From: Bradyrhizobium sp. CB1015
Lineage (GTDB): Bacteria > Pseudomonadota > Alphaproteobacteria > Rhizobiales > Xanthobacteraceae
NCBI RefSeq assembly: GCF_025200925.1
Contig: NZ_CP104174.1
Span: 4,340,001-4,404,000, forward strand
Direction of reading: 5' to 3'
DNA: 64,000 nucleotides
Part shown: one piece after another, positions 9,497 to 17,592 of the stretch
Numbering within the stretch: the stretch's first letter is position 1
How the letters are laid out: each line of letters starts with the position of its first letter
Made by a program: the position numbers and the translations under genes
The notes under the pieces: model-generated
Databases searched by the model: none
Seen by the model: the letters and a program-made list of their open reading frames with translations, nothing else
Told to the model about the DNA's origin: nothing

Positions 9497-9523
9497 TGAC
9501 AACGTTGTCATTAGCGGATTTTA
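9497..9523 (-). promoter_or_regulatory. Operon promoter -10 box and perfect LacI-type operator
   Basis: TGACAACGTTGTCA at 9497-9510 is a perfect 14-bp palindrome with the central CG typical of LacI-family operators. On the minus strand a TAAAAT -10-like box lies at 9523-9518, so transcription would begin right at the operator and a bound repressor would block it. The site is about 50 nt upstream of the first structural gene of the operon whose last gene encodes a LacI-family protein. No confident -35 hexamer was found. Confidence 0.75.
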
Positions 9524-9589
9524 GCCATTCTGAGGCCGAATTCGATGCAATGAGGTATTATGGTAAGGTGCGATGCCCCGTGCAGTAGG

Positions 9590-10432
9590 CTAGTGCCCGC
9601 CGCCCATCTGGATGAGCAGCTCCTCGATGTCGACATCGATCTGGCCGGCGGCCCTGACGTGGCGGACCTCAAGGCTGTCGGGCTGGAAGCGGTATTCGAC
9701 GAGGCCGACTTCCTTGATCGCGATCCGGTCCTGCCGCTGATCGTTGATGACGAAGCCCGCGGACGGCGCCCAGACGTGGCGGGTGTGGCGGAAGGTGAAG
9801 TCGCGGCGCTGGTGCACGTGGCCGCTGGCGACAAGACGCAGGTCGACATTGCCGAACATCTCGATCAGCCGCGCCCGCACCGGCTGCGGCACGTAGCGGA
9901 TCGACGTCTCCGGCGTCTCGGCGTCCTCGGGCAGGTTGAGAAAGAGCGGCTTGTGCAGGAACAGCGCGACCGGCCTGCCGTTCACGCGCGAGATTTCCTG
10001 AGACAGCCAGTCGAACTGCTCGGCCTCGAAGGCGAGGCCCGAATTCATCACCAGCGAATTGAGGCCGATGAAGCGCCAGCCCGCGGCCTCGAATGACCAA
10101 TGATCTTCGCCGATGATGTCGCAGAACTGCCGGCGGTGCGTCTCGTCGACCGACGGCTTCGGCGCAGGCCCGATCGCGGTCGGATTGTCGCCGATGTCGT
10201 GATTGCCGGGGAGATAGCGGCAGGTGACGGGCAGGGCGTCGTGCAGGCCTTTGGCGAATTCGACGTCGTCGCGGCTGGTCGGCCCGTCGAACGACACGTC
10301 GCCGGTGTTGACCACGAGATCCGGCCTGCCGGCGTCGATGTGCTCGCTGATGCGGTGGAAGTTGGCGATCAGGCCGGGAAAGCGCCGGCCGAGATGGGTG
10401 TCGGAAATCTGCGTGAGACGAAATTCGGACAT
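9590..10432 (-). CDS. Calcineurin-like metallophosphoesterase
   Basis: A 280-residue cytosolic protein with all metallophosphoesterase motifs in order: SDTH (D11, H13), NTGDVSFDG near 42, GNHD near 76, the LHKP histidine near 160 and GHVH near 205. These bind a dinuclear metal centre. Members of this subgroup (Icc/CpdA-like) hydrolyse phosphodiesters such as cAMP or phospholipid head groups, and the substrate is not determined here. No partner gene is obvious; it lies between the catabolic operon promoter and a membrane protein gene on the same strand. Confidence 0.88.
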   Translation of the reverse strand: MSEFRLTQISDTHLGRRFPGLIANFHRISEHIDAGRPDLVVNTGDVSFDGPTSRDDVEFAKGLHDALPVTCRYLPGNHDIGDNPTAIGPAPKPSVDETHRRQFCDIIGEDHWSFEAAGWRFIGLNSLVMNSGLAFEAEQFDWLSQEISRVNGRPVALFLHKPLFLNLPEDAETPETSIRYVPQPVRARLIEMFGNVDLRLVASGHVHQRRDFTFRHTRHVWAPSAGFVINDQRQDRIAIKEVGLVEYRFQPDSLEVRHVRAAGQIDVDIEELLIQMGGGH

Positions 10433-10501
10433 GCGATCATCCTACCCGTCGCCGCGCGTCGGAACGATGACGGCGCGGGCATGGATCGCAGCGAACAAAG
10501 T

Positions 10502-10585
10502 TTAAAGCACGCGGTAGCGGATGGTGTAGCCGTCCTGCGGGGCGACGGCACCGGCGAGCGGGGAGGCGATGCGGTCGGCGAGGTG
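10502..10585 (-). pseudogene. C-terminal segment separated by an in-frame TAG from the membrane protein gene
   Basis: Directly after the TAG at 10588-10586, the same frame continues for 27 codons with protein-like composition (HLADRIASP, then DGYTIRYRVL) before a TAA at 10504-10502. Other frames here give Arg/Pro-rich junk. Replacing TAG by TGG would restore FGPWHLADRI, a natural-looking join. I read this as the original C-terminus, cut off by a nonsense mutation or sequencing error. Confidence 0.6.
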
Positions 10586-11116
10586 CTAGGGGCCGAACTG
10601 GGCGGAGCGCTGCGGCTCGGCGGGCAGGCGGAGGCGGAACTCGAAGATGCCCTTGCCGGACAGGTTCACGACCAGAACGCGATCGGCCGTGCGGTGGTTG
10701 AGCACCACTGCGCCGCGCAGCACCGCCCGACCGTCCGGGAGGTCGCGCACGCCGTCCAGCAGCGCCAAAGTCTGGTTGCGGTCGGTGTGCAGCTCGATCT
10801 GGCTGTCGCCGACCGCCGTCAGCATCTCCCGGGGCATGCGGATCTCGAACTCGACGGCGGGCTTGGAGGGATTGAGGCCGAGATAGGCGAGCGCCGCGTG
10901 ACGCATGTCGTAGGCGGCAAAGGCGAACAAAGCGAGCGCGGCGAGCGTTGCGAGGCCGTGCCTGGCGACGTCGCGCCAGGTCCGGTAACTGAGGCGGAAG
11001 TAGACCGTCATCGCCAGCGCGACCGCGAGCGCTGCCGCAATCCCTGACAGCGCCGACATCAGGATGCCGAGCTGGCCCTCGGCGGCTTCGGTGAAGAAGC
11101 TGGACAAGAAATTCAT
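10586..11116 (-). CDS. Two-pass membrane protein with extracytoplasmic C-terminal domain, probably truncated
   Basis: A 176-residue protein of unknown family. Hydrophobic segments lie at about residues 16-36 and 51-66, the second within a LATLAALALFAFAAYD stretch. A soluble domain follows with beta-like segments (VEFEIRMPREML, SQIELHTDRNQTLALLDGV, DRVLVVNLSGKGIFEFRLRLP). The reading frame stops at a TAG after QFGP, although 27 further codons with coding character follow. The ATG at 11116 is preferred over one at 11200 because the hydrophobic architecture begins there. No functional context is visible. Confidence 0.65.
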   Translation of the reverse strand: MNFLSSFFTEAAEGQLGILMSALSGIAAALAVALAMTVYFRLSYRTWRDVARHGLATLAALALFAFAAYDMRHAALAYLGLNPSKPAVEFEIRMPREMLTAVGDSQIELHTDRNQTLALLDGVRDLPDGRAVLRGAVVLNHRTADRVLVVNLSGKGIFEFRLRLPAEPQRSAQFGP

Positions 11117-11271
11117 GGCGCTGTCTCGCCTCGGGGCACACGGGCCCAAAATCGCTTTAACAATCTGTGGTTGGTCGCAAGAGCGGGAACGCCGGTTCAA
11201 CTCGCTGATTGTCAGCGTGAGAAGCCGCGGCTAATGACGTCGGCGGCATTTCGCCTCCCGGGAAAGTTCCG

Positions 11272-11694
11272 ATGTCCGTTCAAATGGTCTTGCTGCCGGT
11301 CTTCGTGCAGGTCGCTCTCACCTTCGCGCTCCTGATCGGCATGGTCCTGGCGCGCCGCAAGGCCCTGGTCGCCGGCGAGACCAAGATCCGCGACATTGCG
11401 CTGGGCGAGCCGAACTGGCCGAAAGGCGCCACACAAATCGCCAATTGCTACCGCAACCAGTTCGAGCTGCCGGTGCTGTTCTATGTCCTGATCGCGCTGG
11501 CATTGCCCTTGCGCCGGGCCGACCTCTTCATCGTGCTGATGTCCTGGGTGTTCGTGGTGACGCGCTTTGCCCATGCCGGCGTGTTCGTCTCCTCCAACGA
11601 TCTCGGCCGCCGCTCCATGGTCTGGCTCGCCGGCGTGCTGGTGCTGCTCGCGATGTGGATCTACTTCGCGCTGAAGCTGCTGTTGCTGATCTGA
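11272..11694 (+). CDS. MAPEG-family membrane protein
   Basis: A 140-residue integral membrane protein matching the bacterial MAPEG (membrane-associated eicosanoid/glutathione metabolism) family. About four transmembrane helices are visible. The conserved loop NCYRNQFELPVLFYVLI at about residues 60-75 is the family hallmark, and FVVTRFAHAGVFVSSND resembles the second conserved motif. Eukaryotic members are glutathione transferases; bacterial roles are mostly unknown. The methyltransferase gene begins 35 nt downstream on the same strand. Confidence 0.88.
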   Translation: MSVQMVLLPVFVQVALTFALLIGMVLARRKALVAGETKIRDIALGEPNWPKGATQIANCYRNQFELPVLFYVLIALALPLRRADLFIVLMSWVFVVTRFAHAGVFVSSNDLGRRSMVWLAGVLVLLAMWIYFALKLLLLI

Positions 11695-11729
11695 GCCAAA
11701 CGCGCCGGATCCAATCTGAAAGATTTGAA

Positions 11730-13031
11730 ATGACCCCCGCTGCCCGGCTGTCCGCAGCCATCGAACTGATCGACACCATCGAAAAGGACCGCGTGCCCGC
11801 GGCGAAGGCGTTGAAGGAGTGGGGCACCGCGCACCGCTTCGCCGGCTCGGGCGATCGCGCCGCCATTGCCGGCCTCGTCTGGGACGTGCTGCGCCGCTAC
11901 GCCTCGAGCGCCTGGCTGATGGATTCCGATACCGCGCGGGCCCGGCTGATCGGCATGCTCCGCCTCGAACGCAACATGGACACGGCCACCATGGCCGCGT
12001 TGTTCGACGGCAGCCGGTATGCGCCGGCGCCGCTGACCGAGGCCGAGCAGGCCGCGCTCGCCTCGCGGTCGCTCGAAGGCGCGCCGGCCGCGATCGCCGG
12101 CGACTACCCGGAATGGCTCGACCCGCACTTTGCAAAAGTGTTCGGCGAGACCCGCGCCGCGGAAACCGCGGCGATGGCGAGCCGGGCGCCGCTGGACTTG
12201 CGCGTCAACACGCTAAAATCCAATCGCGACAAGGTGCTGAAGGCGCTTTCTCATCTTCATGCGAAACCGACGCCCTGGTCCGCAACCGGCCTGCGCATCG
12301 AGCTTTCCGCCGATGCGCGCAACCCGGGCATCCAGGCGGAAGAGGATTTCATCAAGGGTGCCATTGAAGTGCAGGATGAGGGATCGCAGCTTGCGGCCCA
12401 GTTCACCGCGGCAAAACCCGGCGAGCAGGTGATCGATCTCTGCGCCGGCGCCGGCGGCAAGACGCTGGCGCTCGCCGCCCTGATGCAGGGCAAGGGCCGG
12501 CTGATCGCGACCGACCGCGACAAGCGCCAGCTCGCGCCGATCCACGAGCGGCTGTCGCGCGCCGGCGTCCACAACGCCGACGTCCGCACGCCCAAGGGCG
12601 AGGCCGATCCGCTGGCCGACATCCGCGCCTCGGCTGATCTCGTCGTGATCGACGCGCCCTGCACGGGAACCGGCACCTGGCGCCGCAACCCCGACGCCAA
12701 ATGGCGGATGCGGCCGGGCGCGCTGGAGATTCGCCTGCGCGACCAGGCCGAGGTGCTGGAGCGAGCGGTTCCGCTGGTGAAGCCGGGTGGCCGCATCGCC
12801 TACATCACCTGCTCGGTGCTGGCGGAAGAGAACGGCGAGCAGGTGAGGGCATTCGTCGGCCGTCATGGCGAGTTCACGGTTGTCCCGCCCGAGCAGACCG
12901 CGAGCGTGCTCTGGGACAAGGCGGAAGCCTTTGGCGAGGCCGCGCTGCAATCAGCCGAGGGCTGGCTGATGACGCCGCGGCGGACCGGGACGGATGGGTT
13001 TTTCGTTTCGGTGCTGAAGAAGTCGGGCTGA
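11730..13031 (+). CDS. RsmB/NOP-family SAM-dependent RNA m5C methyltransferase
   Basis: A 433-residue RNA (cytosine-5) methyltransferase. The N-terminal third is an RNA-binding region that begins NusB-like (AARLSAAIELIDTI). The Rossmann domain carries the SAM loop DLCAGAGGKTLALAALM. The two catalytic cysteines are in the DAPCTGTGTWRRNPDAKWR block and in ITCSVLAEENGEQV. The target is probably 16S rRNA, in line with RsmB or RsmF, but tRNA cannot be excluded. The ATG is chosen at the first codon of the conserved N-terminal domain; the frame is open upstream only because it overlaps the MAPEG gene. Confidence 0.9.
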   Translation: MTPAARLSAAIELIDTIEKDRVPAAKALKEWGTAHRFAGSGDRAAIAGLVWDVLRRYASSAWLMDSDTARARLIGMLRLERNMDTATMAALFDGSRYAPAPLTEAEQAALASRSLEGAPAAIAGDYPEWLDPHFAKVFGETRAAETAAMASRAPLDLRVNTLKSNRDKVLKALSHLHAKPTPWSATGLRIELSADARNPGIQAEEDFIKGAIEVQDEGSQLAAQFTAAKPGEQVIDLCAGAGGKTLALAALMQGKGRLIATDRDKRQLAPIHERLSRAGVHNADVRTPKGEADPLADIRASADLVVIDAPCTGTGTWRRNPDAKWRMRPGALEIRLRDQAEVLERAVPLVKPGGRIAYITCSVLAEENGEQVRAFVGRHGEFTVVPPEQTASVLWDKAEAFGEAALQSAEGWLMTPRRTGTDGFFVSVLKKSG

Positions 13032-13039
13032 TCAACGTT

Positions 13040-13130
13040 GTCATTCCGGGGCTCGCGAAGCGAGAACCCGGAATCCATCAAGCCGCGCAACTTGCCGTCC
13101 GATGGATTCCGGGTTCGCCCCGGAATGACA
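13040..13130. repeat. Palindromic intergenic repeat
   Basis: Begins GTCATTCCGGGG and ends CCCCGGAATGAC, which are reverse complements. Internally, CCCGGAATCCATCA and GATGGATTCCGGG are again inverted. The element can form a long hairpin at the 3' end of the methyltransferase gene. The same end words recur at 53606-53667 and 55953-56056, indicating a genome-wide repeat family. Confidence 0.7.
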
Positions 13131-13137
13131 ATCAAAA

Positions 13138-13178
13138 ACAAAAGCCCCGCAGACCGATCCCGGTCGCGGGGCTTTCGA
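13138..13178 (-). terminator. Intrinsic terminator of the cold-shock gene
   Basis: Arms AAAGCCCCGC (13141-13150) and GCGGGGCTTT (13166-13175) form a 10-bp perfect stem. On the minus strand the stem is followed by a T-rich tract (TTTTGTTTTTG), the signature of an intrinsic terminator for the gene just upstream on that strand. On the plus strand no comparable T-run follows. Confidence 0.85.
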
Positions 13179-13226
13179 GTTCCAACGTTCTGCCGGTACG
13201 TCCGCGGTCAGAACGGTGCGTTGGCG

Positions 13227-13436
13227 TTAGCCGACGCGGAGATTGTCAGCCGAGGACTTGCCGCTGCGGCGATCGGCGACGATGTCGAACGAGACCTTCT
13301 GGCCCTCGTTGAGGGTCGAGAGGCCGGCGCGCTCGACGGCGCTGATGTGCACGAACACGTCCTTCTGGCCGTCGTCCGGCTGGATGAAACCATAACCCTT
13401 TTGGGTGTTGAACCACTTCACGGTGCCCATAGCCAT
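13227..13436 (-). CDS. cspA: Cold-shock protein, CspA family
   Basis: A 69-residue single cold-shock domain. The RNP1 motif [10 protein letters not shown] is at about residues 13-22 and RNP2 VFVHISAV at about 27-34. These proteins bind single-stranded RNA and DNA and melt mRNA structure. About 200 nt of non-coding sequence lie upstream on the same strand, as expected for the long structured leader of csp genes. The ribosome site (AAAGGAAATTCCC) is close to the ATG. A strong terminator follows the stop. Confidence 0.96.
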   Translation of the reverse strand: MAMGTVKWFNTQKGYGFIQPDDGQKDVFVHISAVERAGLSTLNEGQKVSFDIVADRRSGKSSADNLRVG

Positions 13437-13696
13437 GGGAATTTCCTTTGTTAGAGAGAGTACGCACGCGGACCGGTACGCGTCGTTGCGCCCATGGTCC
13501 TGTTCAGTCGATGTTTGGAGAAGTCATCTGAAGCGTGCGCGCCCGTCGTAACGAAGCGAAGCGGCCCAGTCGTTCGGCCCAAGTATCGATGATCACAATA
13601 TAGCGAGAATTTGGGGCTACTTCAAGGCGCCACCCGTGGCCCGAAACGTCGCGCAACTTTGCTATTTTGCGGTGCAAATTAACCGTCGGGCGCGCC

Positions 13697-14029
13697 TCAG
13701 TCGACGATGAAGAGCGTCGCCCCCGTGGCCGTCGAGGACCGGTGCGCGGCGTCGCCGAAATCCGACACCTGGTAACTCATCCCCGCCGTGAGCTTGAATT
13801 TGCGCCCGTCGCGCAACTCAGAGTCGAGCTCTCCCTTCAGCACGTAGAGCACGTGGCCGCGGTCGCACCAATGATCGGCGAGATAGCCCGGCGAGTACTC
13901 CACCATCCGCACGCGGAGATCGCCGATGTTGAGCGTGCGCCACTTTGCCTCGCCGCTCTCGCCGGGATGCGTGGTCGGCTCGACCTTGCTCCAGTCGGTG
14001 ACGGTGAAGGGGGAGGTGGGGAGTTTCAT
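13697..14029 (-). CDS. DHCW-motif cupin-fold protein
   Basis: A 110-residue single-domain cupin-like protein with the sequence LADHWCDRGHVLYVLKGELD in its centre, carrying His and Cys residues that suggest metal binding. Beta-strand pattern and length fit a small bicupin half. Function is unknown; members may act as small-molecule sensors or isomerases. Start: ATG followed by KLPTSPFTVTDWSKVE, with a purine-rich ribosome site (GGATTCCCCC region) before it. No operon partner is apparent; it is flanked by intergenic repeats. Confidence 0.8.
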   Translation of the reverse strand: MKLPTSPFTVTDWSKVEPTTHPGESGEAKWRTLNIGDLRVRMVEYSPGYLADHWCDRGHVLYVLKGELDSELRDGRKFKLTAGMSYQVSDFGDAAHRSSTATGATLFIVD

Positions 14030-14091
14030 GGGGGAATCCTGTCTCTGAGCCGGCGGGCGCAGTGTTAGCGCACGCGCGCGCCGCAGTCTCC

Positions 14092-14170
14092 GTCATTGCG
14101 AGCGCAGCGAAGCAATCCAGAAATGCATCCGCAGAGGCAGCCTGGATTGCTTCGCTACGCTCGCAATGAC
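14092..14170. repeat. Palindromic intergenic repeat
   Basis: Inverted arms beginning GTCATTGCGAGCGCAGCGAA at the left and ending TTCGCTACGCTCGCAATGAC at the right, with AAGCAATCCAG/CTGGATTGCTT further in. The element lies in the 371-bp gap between the cupin and SnoaL-like genes and encodes nothing. Confidence 0.75.
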
Positions 14171-14202
14171 GCTTGCGGAAGCAGCCCGCTCCCTCTCTGT
14201 CC

Positions 14203-14366
14203 GTCATCCCGAGGCGCTCGTCCTGCGAAGCAGGACGAGCCTCGAAGGGGCGACAGCCCGGCTGCCAGCTCGGCCGTGCATCCTTCGAGGCTCGCCCTGC
14301 GTCGCTACGCGCCGCAGAACCCGCGCCTCCAGCGATAACGGCTTCGCCGTTACGCAGGGATGACGG
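14203..14366. repeat. Second palindromic repeat in the same intergenic gap
   Basis: Begins GTCATCCCGAGG and ends GGGATGAC. Inner words CTCGTCCTGCGAAGCAGGACGAG and TCGAAGG/CCTTCGA are self-complementary. It follows the previous repeat after about 30 bp, so this gap consists almost entirely of repeat sequence. No gene is present. Confidence 0.7.
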
Positions 14367-14400
14367 GGAGAGGGGCGTCGCTGCGCAAAAAGCGCCAGCC

Positions 14401-14772
14401 TCAATGCGTCAAATGATTCGCCGAGCCCTGCACGATCAGCCCCGCCTCATTCACCCGCAGATATTCGCAGATCTTCTTGCCCCGCTCGTTCTCGTAGAAC
14501 ACCACGAGGCTGTCCGGGCTGATGAACAGATCGATCAGCGAGAAATGCAGGTTCGGCAGCAGGGGAAGCGCCTTGCCCCAATAGGCGCGAAGCGCATCCT
14601 TGCCGCGCACCGTGCCGCTGGCGTCGAACCCCAGCATGGGAATGCGGTCCGAGGTCATCACGGCCGCCTCGTCGTAGAGCGTGAGGACGCGCTCGAGATC
14701 GCACGCATTCCAGGCCTCGATCCAGGTCCGGCCGAGTGCGGCAAGCGTTGATGGCTGATGGTGCTGTGACAT
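14401..14772 (-). CDS. SnoaL/NTF2-like fold protein
   Basis: A 123-residue protein of the nuclear transport factor 2-like superfamily. The typical sequence LGRTWIEAWNACDLERVLTLYDEAAVM forms the N-terminal helix and first strand, followed by GKDALRAYWGKAL and LHFSLIDLF. Such domains serve as small hydrolases, isomerases or ligand-binding modules; none can be assigned here. The ATG at 14772 is preferred because AGGGAGA lies 6-12 nt upstream; a longer alternative begins 17 codons earlier. It is divergent from guaA, whose promoter region it faces. Confidence 0.75.
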   Translation of the reverse strand: MSQHHQPSTLAALGRTWIEAWNACDLERVLTLYDEAAVMTSDRIPMLGFDASGTVRGKDALRAYWGKALPLLPNLHFSLIDLFISPDSLVVFYENERGKKICEYLRVNEAGLIVQGSANHLTH

Positions 14773-14922
14773 GGCATTCTCCCTGATCGGCCCCCTTTGT
14801 GAGGATGGGGCATAATAGGTCAATAATACTTACCTATATTCATTTGTCCATGCCCAAAGAAGCATGTGGGCGCGCACACGCGCGCGGTTGCGGCCCGCGC
14901 CGCACCGGCGTATCTGCTGGCC

Positions 14923-16521
14923 ATGACAGCAGCACAGAACGACCGCTCCGCGTCGACGCCCTCGGTGGCCTCGGCGCACGACAAGATTCTCATCGTCGAC
15001 TTCGGTAGCCAGGTGACGCAGCTGATCGCGCGCCGCGTCCGCGAGGACGGCGTCTATTGCGAGATCGTCCCGTTCAACAAGGCCGAAGCTGCCTTCGAGG
15101 AGATGAAGCCGAAGGCGGTGATCCTGTCCGGCGGTCCGGAATCGGTGCACGAGGCCGGCTCGCCCCGTGCCCCGCAACTGATCTTCGATTCGGGCGTGCC
15201 TGTGATGGGCATCTGCTACGGCCAGATGACCATGGCGGCCCAGCTGGGCGGCGAGGTCGAGGGCGGCCATCACCGCGAGTTCGGGCGCGCTGATGTCGAG
15301 GTCAAGGCCGAGAGCCAGCTGTTCGCGGACGTCTGGTCGTCAGGCAGCAAGAACCAGGTCTGGATGAGCCACGGCGATCGCATCACCAGGATGCCGCCGG
15401 GCTTCTCCGTCGCCGGCACCTCGCCGAACGCGCCGTTCGCGATCATCCAGGACGAGACGCGCAAATATTACGGCCTGATGTTCCACCCCGAAGTGGTGCA
15501 CACGCCCGACGGCGCGAAACTCATCCGCAACTTCGTGCGCAAGATCGCCGGCCTGTCCGGCGACTGGACCATGCGCGCCTTCCGCGAGGAGGAGATCGCC
15601 AAGATCCGCGCGCAGGTCGGCAAGGGCAGGGTGATCTGCGGCCTCTCCGGCGGCGTCGATTCGGCCGTGGCGGCCGTGCTGATCCACGAGGCCATCGGCG
15701 ACCAGCTGACGTGCGTGTTCGTCGACCACGGCTTGATGCGCCTCAACGAGGCCGAGCAGGTCGTCGACCTCTTCCGCCACCACTACAACATCCCGCTCGT
15801 GCACGTGGATGCCTCCAAGCAATTCCTCGGCGAGCTGGAGGGCGTGACCGACCCCGAAGCCAAGCGCAAGACCATCGGCCGCCTCTTCATCGAGGTGTTC
15901 GAGGCTGAGGCCAAGAAGATCGGCGGCGCCGACTTCCTGGCGCAGGGCACGCTCTACCCCGACGTGATCGAGAGCGTCTCCTTCACCGGCGGCCCCTCGG
16001 TGACGATCAAGTCGCACCACAATGTCGGCGGACTCCCTGAGCGCATGAACATGAAGCTCGTCGAGCCCCTGCGCGAGTTGTTCAAGGACGAGGTTCGCAA
16101 GCTCGGCCGCGAGCTAGGCCTCCCCGAAATCTTCGTCGGCCGCCACCCGTTCCCGGGCCCCGGCCTCGCCATCCGCTGCCCCGGCGAGATCACCAAGGAC
16201 AAGCTCGACATCCTGCGCAAGGCGGACGCGGTCTACATCGACCAGATCAGGAAGCACGGCCTCTACGACGAGATCTGGCAGGCGTTTGCGGTGCTGCTCC
16301 CGGTGAAGACCGTCGGCGTCATGGGCGACGGCCGCACCTACGACTACGTGGTTGGCCTGCGCGCCGTCACCTCGACCGACGGCATGACCGCGGACTTCTA
16401 CCAGTTTGACATGAAGTTCCTGGGCGAGACGGCGACGCGCATCATCAATGAGGTGAAGGGCGTGAACCGGGTGGTGTATGACGTGACGAGCAAGCCGCCG
16501 GGGACGATCGAGTGGGAGTAG
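14923..16521 (+). CDS. guaA: GMP synthase (glutamine-hydrolysing)
   Basis: Converts XMP, ATP and glutamine to GMP in the cytosol. The 532-residue protein has an N-terminal class I glutamine amidotransferase domain with the nucleophile Cys98 in GICYGQM and the His/Glu pair in MFHPEVVHT. The ATP-pyrophosphatase domain carries the PP-loop [13 protein letters not shown] near 245. The C-terminal dimerisation domain ends [11 protein letters not shown], the universal GuaA terminus. The ATG giving MTAAQNDRS is preferred over one 19 codons upstream, whose extension is not GuaA-like. A 10-20 residue variable tail before [10 protein letters not shown] is normal in this group. Confidence 0.97.
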   Translation: MTAAQNDRSASTPSVASAHDKILIVDFGSQVTQLIARRVREDGVYCEIVPFNKAEAAFEEMKPKAVILSGGPESVHEAGSPRAPQLIFDSGVPVMGICYGQMTMAAQLGGEVEGGHHREFGRADVEVKAESQLFADVWSSGSKNQVWMSHGDRITRMPPGFSVAGTSPNAPFAIIQDETRKYYGLMFHPEVVHTPDGAKLIRNFVRKIAGLSGDWTMRAFREEEIAKIRAQVGKGRVICGLSGGVDSAVAAVLIHEAIGDQLTCVFVDHGLMRLNEAEQVVDLFRHHYNIPLVHVDASKQFLGELEGVTDPEAKRKTIGRLFIEVFEAEAKKIGGADFLAQGTLYPDVIESVSFTGGPSVTIKSHHNVGGLPERMNMKLVEPLRELFKDEVRKLGRELGLPEIFVGRHPFPGPGLAIRCPGEITKDKLDILRKADAVYIDQIRKHGLYDEIWQAFAVLLPVKTVGVMGDGRTYDYVVGLRAVTSTDGMTADFYQFDMKFLGETATRIINEVKGVNRVVYDVTSKPPGTIEWE

Positions 16522-16587
16522 GGGGCGCTTTCCAAGCTTAACATCACTGAGCTAGTTGTTACTTCCCGGACAGCGGCGCGACGAAAT

Positions 16588-17490
16588 ATGGGATTTGGGG
16601 TATTCATCCATCGATCGGACTCGATCTACGATGACAGCCCCGCTGAACGATATCAGTTTCCAAGCCAGTACTTGCGTCGCGTTCAAGCCTGCGTCGGTGA
16701 TTGGATCATCTACTATGAACCGAGCAAGGTAGCAGAAACGCGAGGTTACTTCGCGATTGCTCGGGTGCAACAAGTTGTTCCTGACCCAACCGCCTCGGGC
16801 ATGTTTCTCGCTCTGATCGAGCCCGGAAGCTATCTGGACTTTGCCAATCCGGTCGCTTTCAACGGACCGACGGGTCCTGTGGAGAGCGGCGTCCTGAATG
16901 AGCAGGGACGGATTTCGGGGCGTGCTCAGTCGGCAGTCCGTCCAATTTCGGCCGACGATTTCAATAGAATATTCGAGCTCGGCTTCGCGGAAGGTGTGCC
17001 GCTGCTGCCTCGAGTCGATGCAGATGTTCGATTGTCTCAACTCGACGAAAGAGAGCAGGTGCCGTTTATGCTTGAACAGCAGCGTGATCGCGTGAGTTTG
17101 ACGGTCTCGAGGGTATTGCGTGACCGGGTTTTTCGTCGGATCGTTTTGCGAGCCTACGACGAGCGCTGCGCCATCACCGGGCTGAAGCTCATCAATGGAA
17201 TGGGGCGGGCAGAGGTAGCGGCGGCGCACATTCGGCCCGTGGAGGCGAACGGGCCGGACATCGTGAGCAATGGGATCGCTCTGTCGGGAACTGCGCATTG
17301 GATGTTCGATCGTGGTTTGATCAGCCTGTCCGATGAATTGGAAATACTGATCTCGCGGCAGACAAACGATCTGGAAGGAGTTCGATCGGTCATCAACAAG
17401 TCCGGTCGTGCGCTCGAGCCAAGGAGGCCATCGGATCGGCCTCATCCGCATTTTCTGCAGTGGCACCGCGAAAATTGTTTCAAGCAATAG
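16588..17490 (+). CDS. HNH endonuclease with PUA-like N-terminal domain
   Basis: A 300-residue protein. The C-terminal third is an HNH_2-type nuclease: RCAITGL, then VAAAHIRPVEANGPDIVSNG and TAHWMFDRGLISL, giving the His and Asn residues and the FDRG tail typical of the family. The N-terminal part (GDWIIYYEPSKVAETRGYFAIARV) resembles PUA/EVE-like modified-base reader domains, although this is a pattern judgement. Such fusions are often type IV, modification-dependent restriction enzymes. Base composition is clearly less GC-rich than in neighbouring genes, suggesting transfer. The gene stands alone between guaA and a serine hydrolase, without a methylase. Confidence 0.75.
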   Translation: MGFGVFIHRSDSIYDDSPAERYQFPSQYLRRVQACVGDWIIYYEPSKVAETRGYFAIARVQQVVPDPTASGMFLALIEPGSYLDFANPVAFNGPTGPVESGVLNEQGRISGRAQSAVRPISADDFNRIFELGFAEGVPLLPRVDADVRLSQLDEREQVPFMLEQQRDRVSLTVSRVLRDRVFRRIVLRAYDERCAITGLKLINGMGRAEVAAAHIRPVEANGPDIVSNGIALSGTAHWMFDRGLISLSDELEILISRQTNDLEGVRSVINKSGRALEPRRPSDRPHPHFLQWHRENCFKQ

Positions 17491-17592
17491 ACGAACTCCT
17501 AGAGTCGCGCGCTTCAGCCTAGCGCTAGCCCTTGATGTGGACCGCAATCCCTCATGGTAGGAAATCTGCGTCGTTCTCTGGAGCCAGCCCTT

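Noticed and set aside
10437-11141. Alternative minus-strand frame overlapping the truncated membrane protein
   Set aside because: Arg/Pro-rich translation without hydrophobic segments; the other frame gives a coherent two-helix membrane protein.
13029-13043. Second LacI operator (TGATCAACGTTGTCA)
   Set aside because: Only one half matches; it lies at the 3' end of the methyltransferase gene and runs into a palindromic repeat, so it is probably chance.
14866-14922. Longer N-terminus for GuaA
   Set aside because: The extra 19 residues are Arg/Ala-rich and do not resemble GuaA; the later ATG gives the usual start.
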